NCBI RefSeq assembly: GCF_020166515.1
Contig: NZ_JAINZT010000005.1
Span: 558,001 to 622,000, forward strand
Origin: Robertkochia flava
GTDB taxonomy: Bacteria > Bacteroidota > Bacteroidia > Flavobacteriales > Flavobacteriaceae
DNA: 64,000 nt
Direction: 5' to 3'
Part shown: positions 36,972 to 46,314 of the stretch, one piece after another
Numbering within the stretch: the first letter of the stretch is position 1
How the letters are laid out: each line of letters starts with the position of its first letter
The notes under the pieces: generated by a model
What the model was told of the DNA's origin: nothing
Seen by the model: the letters and a program-made list of their open reading frames with translations, nothing else
Database searches by the model: none
Position numbers and translations under genes: made by a program

Positions 36972-39710
36972 ATGGAAGTTCACACAGAAATTAAAAAAAG
37001 GGTCTTCAATTTTGGAGACCGGTCAGCCGATGGCAATGCAACCATGCGGAATCTCCTGGGAGGGAAAGGCGCCAACCTGGCTGAAATGAGCCGAATCGGG
37101 GTGCCGGTCCCCCCGGGATTTACAATCACTACAGAGGTTTGTACAGAATACAACCAGGTAGGGATGGATGCAACCATTCGTTTGATTCGCGAAGAGGTGG
37201 AAACCTCGGTAAAGAACATAGGGAAGATTATGAAGGCCGAATTCGGATCCGACGACCATCCTTTATTATTATCCGTCAGGTCCGGAGCCCGGGTGTCCAT
37301 GCCTGGGATGATGGATACGGTGCTGAATCTCGGCTTAAATGACAGGAGCGTGGAATCTCTGGCCCGACTTACGCAAAATGATCGTTTCGCATGGGATTCC
37401 TACCGCAGATTCGTTCAGATGTACGGTGGTGTGGTTATGGGGATGAAGCCCAGGTCTAAAGAGGAGATCGATCCCTTTGAAGAGATCATGGAAGAAATTA
37501 AGCAAGACCGCGGCATTGAACTGGATACCGACTTTACCACAGACGATCTGAGATTACTGGTCAGGAGATTTAAGGAGGCTATTAAATCGCGAACCGGGAA
37601 AACACTTCCGGAAGATCCCTGGGAACAACTCTGGGGAGCGGTCATGGCTGTATTTAACAGCTGGAACGGAGACCGGGCCGTGTACTACAGAACCATGCAC
37701 GGTTATCCGGCTAACTGGGGTACGGCTGTTAATGTGCAGGCCATGGTATTTGGAAATATGGGAGCGAATTCCGGAACCGGGGTTTGCTTTACCAGAGATG
37801 CGGGCACAGGAGAGAACGTTTTTAACGGCGAATATCTCATGAATGCCCAGGGGGAAGATGTGGTAGCCGGGGTGCGCACGCCTCAGCAGATCACTAAACT
37901 GGGTTCAGAACGCTGGGCGGTGCTGGCACAGATCCCTGAAGCAGAGAGAAGATCCAAATATCCCTCCCTGGAAGAGATCATGCCTGTTGTATACCAGGAG
38001 CTGTTTGAATACCAGCGCATGCTGGAAACGCATTACAGGAATATGCAGGATATGGAGTTCACCATTCAGAACGGTAAATTGTGGATCCTGCAAACCAGGA
38101 ATGGAAAACGAACCGGAGCAGCCATGGTAAAAATAGCTATGGACATGCTCAGGGAAGGCCTCATCGGGGAACAGGAAGCAATACTTCGTATAGAACCCAT
38201 AAAGCTGGATGAATTGCTACACCCGGTATTTGATACAAAGGCCATTAAAAAGGCCAGGGTGATCGCCCAGGGGCTTCCTGCTTCTCCCGGTGCTGCAACC
38301 GGACAGATCGTATTTCACTCTGATGAGGTAGGCAAGTTTAAAAATGCCATCCTGGTTCGTCTGGAAACCTCTCCGGAAGATCTTGAAGGGATGCACCTTG
38401 CCAATGGTATTCTTACCGCAAGAGGTGGGATGACCTCTCACGCTGCCGTAGTGGCCAGGGGAATGGGGAAATGCTGTATCTCAGGGGCTGGTGCCCTGAA
38501 GATCAATTACAGGACCCGAACCCTGACCATTGATGGACGCGAATATCACGAAGGCGACTGGATCTCCTTAAACGGTAGCACAGGAAACATTTTTGAAGGC
38601 AAGGTGGCCACAAGAGAACCGGAACTCACAGGAGAGTTTGCCCAACTGATGAAACTCAGCGACAGGTACCGTACCTTGCGTATCCGGACCAATGCCGATA
38701 CTCCGGCAGATGCCCTGGCAGCAAGGAATTTTGGAGCACAAGGGATAGGACTCACCCGCACAGAACATATGTTTTTTGAGGTAGACCGTATCAAGGCCAT
38801 GAGGGAAATGATCCTGGCCGCCACCACCAAAGGTCGTAGAAGGGCTCTGGAGGTATTGCTACCCATGCAACGCTCAGACTTCGAAGGTATTTTCGAGGCT
38901 ATGGACGGTCATCCTGTAACCATACGATTACTCGATCCACCGCTTCACGAATTCGTTCCTCACCAGTTAACCACCCAGAAGGAACTGGCAGAAGACCTGC
39001 ATATCTCCCTGGAGGCTGTAAAATCAAAGGTTGCAGAATTAGCAGAGTTTAACCCCATGCTGGGACACCGCGGATGCCGTTTAGGTATCACTTACCCTGA
39101 GATCACAGAAATGCAAACCCGGGCGATTCTCGAGGCTGCTCTCCATGTTAAATCCAGAGGAATTACAGTAAAACCCGAGATCATGGTCCCTCTGGTGGGA
39201 ACCCTTGAAGAATTCTCCTCCCAGAGAGATGTCATCAGGGAAACAGCAGAACAGGTGTTCAGGGAATACAAAGACCGCGTAGACTTTAAGATCGGAACTA
39301 TGATCGAAGTTCCAAGGGCCGCGCTCATCGCAGATAAGATCGCTGGGGAAGCTGAATTCTTTTCCTTTGGCACGAACGACCTTACCCAAATGACCTACGG
39401 GTATTCCAGGGACGATGCCGGTAAGTTTTTACCTATTTACCTGGAAAAAGGGATTCTCAAGGCCGATCCGTTTGAGACTATAGACCAGAAAGGAGTAGGT
39501 ACTCTGATGCGCATCGGAGTAGGAAGGGGACGCGAAATAAAACCCGGATTGAAGATCGGAATTTGCGGGGAACACGGGGGCGACCCTGCCTCAGTTGAAT
39601 TCTGTAACAGCCTGGGAATGGACTATGTGAGCTGTTCTCCTTTCCGCGTACCTATTGCAAGAATCGCTGCTGCCCAGGCCGCGATAAAAAAACAGGCCGG
39701 AAACTCTTAA
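36972..39710 (+). CDS. ppdK: Pyruvate, phosphate dikinase
   Basis: 912 residues, slightly longer than the usual 870-900. It interconverts pyruvate, ATP and phosphate with PEP, AMP and diphosphate. N-terminal ATP-grasp part: GGKGANLAEMSRIGVPVPPG near residue 29 and LLSVRSGARVSMPGMMDTV near 98. Central phosphohistidine domain: TARGGMTSHAAVVARGMGKC near 476, His in TSHAA. C-terminal PEP/pyruvate barrel: ALIADKIAGEAEFFSFGTND near 783 and ICGEHGGDPASVEF with the active-site Cys around 862. The serine/threonine next to the catalytic His suggests control by a PDRP-type regulator, which is not in this window. Monocistronic with a strong terminator. Confidence 0.96.
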   Translation: MEVHTEIKKRVFNFGDRSADGNATMRNLLGGKGANLAEMSRIGVPVPPGFTITTEVCTEYNQVGMDATIRLIREEVETSVKNIGKIMKAEFGSDDHPLLLSVRSGARVSMPGMMDTVLNLGLNDRSVESLARLTQNDRFAWDSYRRFVQMYGGVVMGMKPRSKEEIDPFEEIMEEIKQDRGIELDTDFTTDDLRLLVRRFKEAIKSRTGKTLPEDPWEQLWGAVMAVFNSWNGDRAVYYRTMHGYPANWGTAVNVQAMVFGNMGANSGTGVCFTRDAGTGENVFNGEYLMNAQGEDVVAGVRTPQQITKLGSERWAVLAQIPEAERRSKYPSLEEIMPVVYQELFEYQRMLETHYRNMQDMEFTIQNGKLWILQTRNGKRTGAAMVKIAMDMLREGLIGEQEAILRIEPIKLDELLHPVFDTKAIKKARVIAQGLPASPGAATGQIVFHSDEVGKFKNAILVRLETSPEDLEGMHLANGILTARGGMTSHAAVVARGMGKCCISGAGALKINYRTRTLTIDGREYHEGDWISLNGSTGNIFEGKVATREPELTGEFAQLMKLSDRYRTLRIRTNADTPADALAARNFGAQGIGLTRTEHMFFEVDRIKAMREMILAATTKGRRRALEVLLPMQRSDFEGIFEAMDGHPVTIRLLDPPLHEFVPHQLTTQKELAEDLHISLEAVKSKVAELAEFNPMLGHRGCRLGITYPEITEMQTRAILEAALHVKSRGITVKPEIMVPLVGTLEEFSSQRDVIRETAEQVFREYKDRVDFKIGTMIEVPRAALIADKIAGEAEFFSFGTNDLTQMTYGYSRDDAGKFLPIYLEKGILKADPFETIDQKGVGTLMRIGVGRGREIKPGLKIGICGEHGGDPASVEFCNSLGMDYVSCSPFRVPIARIAAAQAAIKKQAGNS

Positions 39711-39732
39711 CCAACATTATATATCCATTTAC

Positions 39733-39771
39733 ACCCCGGGGAGTACAGCAAAGCTTCCCGGGGTATTTTTT
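39733..39771 (+). terminator. Rho-independent terminator after ppdK
   Basis: Stem ACCCCGGGGAG / CTTCCCGGGGT (39733-39743 with 39754-39764, one wobble pair) with a 10-base loop, followed by ATTTTTTT. Confidence 0.88.
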
Positions 39772-39999
39772 TGAGCTCTTTTCCTGAGTGGGATACATCC
39801 GGTTATTCAGGTATTTTCTTCAACCGTGCTGTAGACCGGATTTGAATGGATCGTCTGTACTGTTGCTTTTTCCCTTTTGAAGGCAGAGAGAATTCCGTTT
39901 GAGGTAATTCCACCGGCCTTTTATCCATAAATCCGAAGGAGTAATAATCTTCCTATCTTTATTCCCTTTATTAACCAAACGGATTATCAAGCAGCCTGT

Positions 40000-42900
40000 A
40001 TGCGGATCATAAATGCCCATCAAAACAACCTGAAAAACATTCATCTAAGTCTTCCCGGAAATCAGCTCATTGTAGTTACCGGTTTGTCGGGATCCGGAAA
40101 GTCTTCCCTGGCCATAGACGTTATTGCCAATGAAGGATACCGGCATTTCCTGGAAAGTCTGTCTGCATATAATCAGCAAAATGCACAATTGATCCCTACA
40201 GCAGAAGTCGATGAAATAACAGAGCTGCCACCGGTGATCCGGATCGGGCAATCAAAACGATTTCAATCTGTTAATGCCACTTTTGGTACCCTGTCTGAGC
40301 TGACTTCGGTTTTTAGAATACTGTTTGCGCGATTTTCCGGAAAGGGTCCCCTGAGCAAGTCGCTTTTTTCCTTTAATCACCCCAAAGGGGCCTGTGAAAC
40401 CTGTCATGGGATCGGGCAGGAAGAGTACATCGATCTTCAGAAGTTGATCGAAGATGAGGACAAAACCCTGCGTGAAGGAGCCATTGCCACGACCTTGCCT
40501 AATGGCTATATTGTTTATTCGCAGGTCACCGTCGAGGAGTTAAATAAGGTCTGCCGGGCTCATGGCTTCAGTGTGGATGTACCATGGAAATTGCTGTCTG
40601 CTGAACAAAAGGACGCAGTGCTATATGGCAGTGACCGCACTAAGGTGTATTACGGGAAACACAGTATAGAATCGCGTCTGAAATGGAAAGCTTTAAAGGC
40701 CAAGCCCCGGGAGGAAGGTTATTACAAGGGCATGCTTCCTATCATGCAGGATATATTAAGACGAGACCGGAATCCTAATATCCTGAAGTTTGTGAGTTCC
40801 AGGGTTTGCCAGGATTGTAACGGGGCGAGAATAAAAGCTGCACACCTTCAATACACATGGAAAGGACTCAATTTCGGGGAATGGATGGACCTTTCGTTAG
40901 GCCGATTATACGAAAAGCTCCAGGGTCTGGATCTCACCCCTCCGGAACAGGAGTTGGTCCGGACGATTTCCGACCCGCTATATGATATGGTACAGTTGGG
41001 AATGGAGCAATATTCCCTGGGTACACCAAGCATCGAGATCTCCTCCGGCGATGGTCAGCGTATCAAACTGATCAGGCAGGTAAACAGCAGTCTGCAAGGG
41101 ATCATGTATGTCTTTGATGAGCCTTCCATAGGATTGCCCGAAGCACACCAGGAGTATCTGCGTCATATCTTTGATCGCCTGATAGCCCGGGGAAATACCG
41201 TTATGGTGGTGGAGCATGATCTGAATTTTATCCGGTCGGCCGACTGGATCGTGGAATTAGGTCCGGAGGCTGGGGTTCATGGAGGCCAGGTGATCTTTAA
41301 CGGCCCGGTGAAGGATTTTTTAACAGCCGAAGATCCTGCCAGTCCCACCTTAAGTGAACTGCGAAAACCAACTTCAATCCCTGTTCATGATCCCGATTCG
41401 CTATCCTTAGATGAGTTTCAACCCCGGGAGGGAAGCCTGACCGTAATAAACAGGAAGACTACCCGCGCCATGGAGGCAATAACCGAATTCTGCCTGCAAA
41501 AGAACTACAGCCTTATAAAGGTGACAGATCAGCCTATAGGTAAAACTCCAAGAAGTAACCCCGCCACCTACACAGGATTGGCAGATAAAATCCGGGATCT
41601 CCTGGCTAAATCTCCGGAGGCGAAGGCGAAAAAGTTGGCAAAGGGAGCCTTTTCATTTAATAATAAGGCAGGTAGGTGCCACACCTGTGAAGGGGCCGGA
41701 GTTATTACCCTTTCCATGAATATCATGGGGTCTGTTAACCAGGTTTGTCCGGAGTGTAATGGCAAACGTTTCAAACCTGAAGTGCTCCAGGTGCATTGGA
41801 ATCGCAGCAATATCGCAGAAATTTACAATATGGATGCAGAGGAAGCTTTTGATTTCTTTGCAGGCGAAGAAAAGATTACCCGGGTATTAGCTTTAATGCT
41901 AAAACTGGGCCTTGGGTATGTTAAACTGGGTCAGCCTTCAAATACCCTGTCCGGAGGGGAAGCACAGCGAATTAAGCTCACAAAGCATTTTTCGAAGCGC
42001 TCAAAAGATACCGTTTTATTGCTGGAAGAACCCAGTATAGGCTTGCATCAGAAAAATGTGAGGCAGCTGCTCCAGGCTTTACATCAGTTAAAAGGGCAGA
42101 CTGCAGGAATCATCTGTTTTGAGAATCATACCCTGTTTCAGTCCTCCTGTGATGCGCTGGTGGAAAACGCCGTAAAGGCAAAATTTAATCGTAGGGACAA
42201 GGTCAATTCCCAGGAAACAGATCAGATCATCATTAGTGGTGCCCGCACCCATTATCTCAAGGACCTGAATCTCCATATCCCTAAGCATCAACTGTCAGTG
42301 ATCTCCGGGATATCAGGGTCAGGTAAATCTTCCCTGCTAATTGATACCCTTCATGGATTCGGCCTTCAGGAAATGACCAAACAGTTTTCAACCTATCAGC
42401 TATCCAGAAGCGGAGCAAACGAACGATTTGAGGTAGATCTCATTACGGGACTCACCCCTACGATCTGTGTGACCAGGAAGGTAAGGAGCTTTTCAGAGCG
42501 GTCAGATATGGCTATGCAAACCGGGATCGACAGGATCTTGCGATTTGCATTTTCCAGAAAAGCGCAGTTTGAAGGGGAGGAGTTGTCTGCCAGTCATTTT
42601 TCCGGAAATCACGAATTAGGAAAATGTATGTTATGTGATGGGACAGGACAGGAATTTTTACCGGACCTGCAGAAAATTGTGCTTGATGAGACTCAAAGTA
42701 TCTCCGAAGGTCTGTTCGAGCATAACAAGGCGCTGGCTTATTACGGGCACAGGGGCAGCCAGTACATGGCTATCGCAGGAGAAACAGGTAAAAAGTACGG
42801 GTTTACCCTGAAGACGCCTTTTCAAGCGCTTACACAACAGCAGAAGGATATTTTACTAAATGGTACGGGTGAAACCATTTGGGAGACCCAATGGAATTTT

Positions 42901-44490
42901 AAGACCAAAACCAGGGAAGGTACACAACAAGTTCGGATGCCATGGAACGGACTGTTTCAATATTTGAGGGAGGAATACATGAACACCCGCAAGAACAAGA
43001 ATATTGAAAATCTGAAAGCCCTGTTTACCCCAGTACGCTGCCGTCATTGCAAAGGAAGTGGATTAGATCCCGGGCGATTGGACTTTAAGTTGGGGGGGAA
43101 GTCCCTTCATGAAATAAAATCGATGAATTTTACAGACCTGGAAGACTGGCTCCTGGAGCGTGATGCTTACGATGAAGTAGATAAAAAACTTATATCGAAC
43201 ATTTCAGCCCATCTTACCCATACCATAAAAAGGGCAAAGCAGCTGCATATTGATCACCTGCAACTTCACCGCCGGTCGAATACGCTTTCCGGGGGCGAAT
43301 GTCAACGGGTAGAGCTTATAAAACAATTAAACAGTCCGCTTAAAGGCATTACCTATGTACTGGATGAACCTTCGGCCGGATTATCAGAAACCAATATTCC
43401 AGACCTGGTTAACCTGCTAAAGGAGCTTATAGAAAAGGGGAATACCGTGATCGTTATTGAACATAACAAAGAGATCATTCTGGCTGCCGATCACCTGATC
43501 GAGCTGGGACCAAAAGCAGGCAAATCGGGAGGATATATTACATACCAGGGTATTCCAAAGGAATATCTGAAAAGCCCTGGCTGTCATCCCTTTTTGAAGA
43601 TGCCATCCGGGAAAATCCACTTTGATCCGGGTGGGAAAACCATTGAGATTAGGAACCTTTCAAGGCATACATTAAAAAAAGAAGTACTCTATATTCCGGT
43701 TGGTGGAATAACCGCTATCAGCGGGAAGTCGGGTATAGGGAAAACCACCCTGGTAAGAGATGTGATCATCCCTGCCATCAGGAGCAGTAAACCTGTGCAT
43801 TGTGAAAGTATTGACTTTCCTGCAAAGTACACCGGAGTTCATTATTTTGAACCTAAAAGACTCAGGGCCTATAAGAGTACTTTACTGGTATCTTACCTGG
43901 ATTTGCTAAAGGGCATCTGTAAGGTCTTTGCAAAGGAGACCGGACTTAAACCAGGTGATTTTTCTTATAAGAACAAGTCTGCTCAATGTGTAAGTTGCAA
44001 GGGAAAGGGGTATACAGAAACCTCCCTGGATATTGTAGCCGGTATGAAAGAGACTTGTGAAGTGTGTAACGGTATGCGATACCAAAAATCTATATTAGAA
44101 CATACTGTAGGATCTAAAAATATCGCTGAGGTGCTCAACCTGGATATTTCCGGTCTGAAAAAATGGATAGAGCATCAGCGTGTTTCGTCCGGGGTAGCAT
44201 TGTTCTTAGATCAGTTAGAGGAAACAGGGTTAGGACACCTCATTTTAGACCAGCCCGTCCGGTCGCTGTCTTCAGGAGAAAAACAACGACTGTTATTGTT
44301 GAATTGGCTTCAGGATGCCGGAAGGAATGCCTTGTACATCCTTGATGAACCCGCTATCGGACTACATTATGCGGATATCGATCTGTTGTTTGGCATGCTT
44401 GAAAAGATCAGTGAACACAACGATATCCTGGTTGTAGATCATAATCCGTACCTGCTGGGAAAAATCGGGACAGGAATAATCTTGAACTAA
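40000..44490 (+). CDS. Tandem UvrA-like ATPase with four nucleotide-binding domains
   Basis: 1496 residues, two UvrA-like units head to tail (normal UvrA about 940). Walker A: GLSGSGKSS (28-36), none in domain 2 (begins LTVINRKTTRAM near 479), GISGSGKSS (near 770), GKSGIGKTT (near 1242). Signatures: degenerate ISSGDGQR (near 347), LSGGEAQR (near 650), LSGGECQR (near 1095), LSSGEKQR (near 1423). Walker B: FDEPSIGL, LEEPSIGLH, LDEPSAGL, LDEPAIGLH. Each domain has a CxxC pair set (for example CETCHGIG with CQDCNG). The UvrB-binding insert expected before the first zinc module is absent, as in UvrA2-type proteins. No signal peptide; cytoplasmic. A role in DNA-lesion or intercalating-drug tolerance is inferred from the family. 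Stand-alone gene. Confidence 0.9.
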   Translation: MRIINAHQNNLKNIHLSLPGNQLIVVTGLSGSGKSSLAIDVIANEGYRHFLESLSAYNQQNAQLIPTAEVDEITELPPVIRIGQSKRFQSVNATFGTLSELTSVFRILFARFSGKGPLSKSLFSFNHPKGACETCHGIGQEEYIDLQKLIEDEDKTLREGAIATTLPNGYIVYSQVTVEELNKVCRAHGFSVDVPWKLLSAEQKDAVLYGSDRTKVYYGKHSIESRLKWKALKAKPREEGYYKGMLPIMQDILRRDRNPNILKFVSSRVCQDCNGARIKAAHLQYTWKGLNFGEWMDLSLGRLYEKLQGLDLTPPEQELVRTISDPLYDMVQLGMEQYSLGTPSIEISSGDGQRIKLIRQVNSSLQGIMYVFDEPSIGLPEAHQEYLRHIFDRLIARGNTVMVVEHDLNFIRSADWIVELGPEAGVHGGQVIFNGPVKDFLTAEDPASPTLSELRKPTSIPVHDPDSLSLDEFQPREGSLTVINRKTTRAMEAITEFCLQKNYSLIKVTDQPIGKTPRSNPATYTGLADKIRDLLAKSPEAKAKKLAKGAFSFNNKAGRCHTCEGAGVITLSMNIMGSVNQVCPECNGKRFKPEVLQVHWNRSNIAEIYNMDAEEAFDFFAGEEKITRVLALMLKLGLGYVKLGQPSNTLSGGEAQRIKLTKHFSKRSKDTVLLLEEPSIGLHQKNVRQLLQALHQLKGQTAGIICFENHTLFQSSCDALVENAVKAKFNRRDKVNSQETDQIIISGARTHYLKDLNLHIPKHQLSVISGISGSGKSSLLIDTLHGFGLQEMTKQFSTYQLSRSGANERFEVDLITGLTPTICVTRKVRSFSERSDMAMQTGIDRILRFAFSRKAQFEGEELSASHFSGNHELGKCMLCDGTGQEFLPDLQKIVLDETQSISEGLFEHNKALAYYGHRGSQYMAIAGETGKKYGFTLKTPFQALTQQQKDILLNGTGETIWETQWNFKTKTREGTQQVRMPWNGLFQYLREEYMNTRKNKNIENLKALFTPVRCRHCKGSGLDPGRLDFKLGGKSLHEIKSMNFTDLEDWLLERDAYDEVDKKLISNISAHLTHTIKRAKQLHIDHLQLHRRSNTLSGGECQRVELIKQLNSPLKGITYVLDEPSAGLSETNIPDLVNLLKELIEKGNTVIVIEHNKEIILAADHLIELGPKAGKSGGYITYQGIPKEYLKSPGCHPFLKMPSGKIHFDPGGKTIEIRNLSRHTLKKEVLYIPVGGITAISGKSGIGKTTLVRDVIIPAIRSSKPVHCESIDFPAKYTGVHYFEPKRLRAYKSTLLVSYLDLLKGICKVFAKETGLKPGDFSYKNKSAQCVSCKGKGYTETSLDIVAGMKETCEVCNGMRYQKSILEHTVGSKNIAEVLNLDISGLKKWIEHQRVSSGVALFLDQLEETGLGHLILDQPVRSLSSGEKQRLLLLNWLQDAGRNALYILDEPAIGLHYADIDLLFGMLEKISEHNDILVVDHNPYLLGKIGTGIILN

Positions 44491-44697
44491 TGAGTATCTG
44501 TATCAGGTAGATTTATATTTTTGATCTTTTTGGTGTATCTGTAATTACTGTTTGCCCAGGATGTGGAAGATCACTTTCCGATACAGAAAGTAATTTTAGT
44601 TGAAAAACAATGTGTTAATAAGTGTCAGTTACAAATGAGATACAATTTTGTTATATATGAGTAGTTTTCGCTTAATTTAGATTTCTTAGTTTTTTTG

Positions 44698-45282
44698 TTA
44701 TTCGTAAACAATATAGTTTGGATTTACTTTCAATAGCCAAGCTGACTCTGTAGTTGAATCCAATAAAACCAAATTGTAGTTAATGTCTTCTCGTTTTTTA
44801 CGATTATTATCTAGGGGTAGAGTAATATAAACATCTGGGATTAACGATAGAACAGAATCAATGCTTACACCTTCCATTTCTATGGCTTTTGAATAGGGGA
44901 TCTCTTTTTGTGAAAGAGCTTCAAAATATATTTCAGATTTCGGTGATACCTGAATGGAATATTTAATTACAGAATCCGTTTTAAAGATTGCTTTAAAAGG
45001 GTATATCGATTTTTGAATACTATCGTATAATTCCCTTTGCTTCTGATTTAATTTAAGAATTTCAGACCGATTTGACTCTGAAACGGCTATGTAAGGATTA
45101 AAGTCTTCCGGGAAAAGGTACCTGAATTTCGCCCAATAATTCTTAGGGTTTTCTTCGTTAACTGAATAAAATATAAATACAGATTTTTTATTTGACTCTA
45201 AATTGCCGAAGAACATATACAGCGATGATAAGCATATTAAAATCGCAATTGAAATGCCCAAGAACAAAAGTTTTCTTTTCAT
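44698..45282 (-). CDS. Hypothetical membrane-anchored protein
   Basis: 194 residues. An N-terminal hydrophobic helix (LFLGISIAILICLSSLYMFF, residues about 5-24) is followed by a soluble, mixed alpha/beta domain probably in the periplasm. It contains the repeated S-x-x-x-Y-D-S-I pattern and ends VNPNYIVYE. I recognise no family. It starts 3 bases after the stop of the decayed gene described at 45286-46305, is in the same frame as it, and shares its very AT-rich composition, so the two probably arrived or were kept together. It lacks inner stops and may be intact. Confidence 0.55.
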   Translation of the reverse strand: MKRKLLFLGISIAILICLSSLYMFFGNLESNKKSVFIFYSVNEENPKNYWAKFRYLFPEDFNPYIAVSESNRSEILKLNQKQRELYDSIQKSIYPFKAIFKTDSVIKYSIQVSPKSEIYFEALSQKEIPYSKAIEMEGVSIDSVLSLIPDVYITLPLDNNRKKREDINYNLVLLDSTTESAWLLKVNPNYIVYE

Positions 45283-45285
45283 AAT

Positions 45286-46305
45286 TTATTCACAATCTAA
45301 TCCTTTACTTCTAGCTAAATTTATTGATTGAATTATTTGATCAATTTCGGAGGATGGAAGATATTGATCAAGACCTTCCCAGGCTAAATCCTCATAATAG
45401 TTCATGGGTTCTGTGCCTCCATCATACTGGTATAATACATTCGCAATGTTTTTAACATATTGATCTCTCATGATCGCGTGCGACAATTCATCACTACCTG
45501 TTGTATTCAAAATATATAGCCCATATAATTCTTCGAATGAATTTTGTCCAACCTGAAGATGTCTCCTAAGTTTTGCGTGAATTGATTCATGAATTATTGT
45601 TTTAGCAATTTCAATGCCAGATCTATTTGCCAAGTTCTATGCATTAAGATTTACTATATAATTGTTATCATTTCTTTCAAACCTTCCATTCAATCGAACG
45701 CCATTGCTATTCACAATATCCGGTACCACTCTATAAATTAGTGTGCTTTTGTCGTAATTGTCGTCACTAAATGCCACCAAAATTGATGTCATCTCGTTAA
45801 AATTATCTATTCCTGTCCTCAACAATTTGTCGTATACGCATTTCGCTTTTGTATTAACCATAGACGCATCAACAATTATTTTATCCGAAACATTTATTTC
45901 CCCACCTTCCATTTCCGCCTTCATCCAGGCTTTTGCAAAAAAGAGGTTTTCCTCGGTACGACCATTATCTATCAACCATCTATTTATAGTGTAAGCTTTT
46001 TCAGGTTAGAGTTGGTAATATGTTAATTCCGCATCTGACATTTGATAATTAATATCCCACAAATAATACTCCAACTTCAAAACACTTTTAGCCCAATCAT
46101 TTACAGCCATTGAGCCAATGGGAGTACTACTGCAATCTGGACAATCTGCGTTTGCAGTGGCGGTCTTGAAAAAGTTTATTTTGGTAGTTGATCCTGGACA
46201 ATCAATCACTAGTACATATCCTGATCCAGTACCACTTCCTCCACAAATTGAGGATCCATGGGTTTGATCATCATTACTACCTCCACAACTATGCCAATAA
46301 TTTAG
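45286..46305 (-). pseudogene. Decayed putative metallopeptidase-like protein, 5' end missing and two in-frame stops
   Basis: One continuous minus-strand frame of about 340 codons broken only by TAA at 46006-46008 and TAG at 45637-45639. The order is a Cys/Gly-rich segment (YWHSCGGSNDDQTHGSS, 46297 down), SDAELTYYQL then stop, PEKAYTINRWLIDNGRTEEN, KCVYDKLLRTGIDNF, the strand-rich NDNNYIVNLNA then stop, and IAKTIIHESIHAKLRRHLQV, an HExxH-like helix (H-E-S-I-H). Flavobacterial large hypothetical proteins I remember have this same C-terminal order, with the HESIHA helix as a candidate zinc site. No start or signal peptide is left; upstream the frame runs into a TAA (46306-46308) and then the mnmE stop. 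Probably a nonfunctional remnant. Confidence 0.65.
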
Positions 46306-46314
46306 TTAGATGTG

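Noticed and set aside
40000-44490. Canonical UvrA of nucleotide excision repair
   Set aside because: Lacks the UvrB-binding insert, has four ATPase domains and a degraded site; the true uvrA is expected elsewhere.
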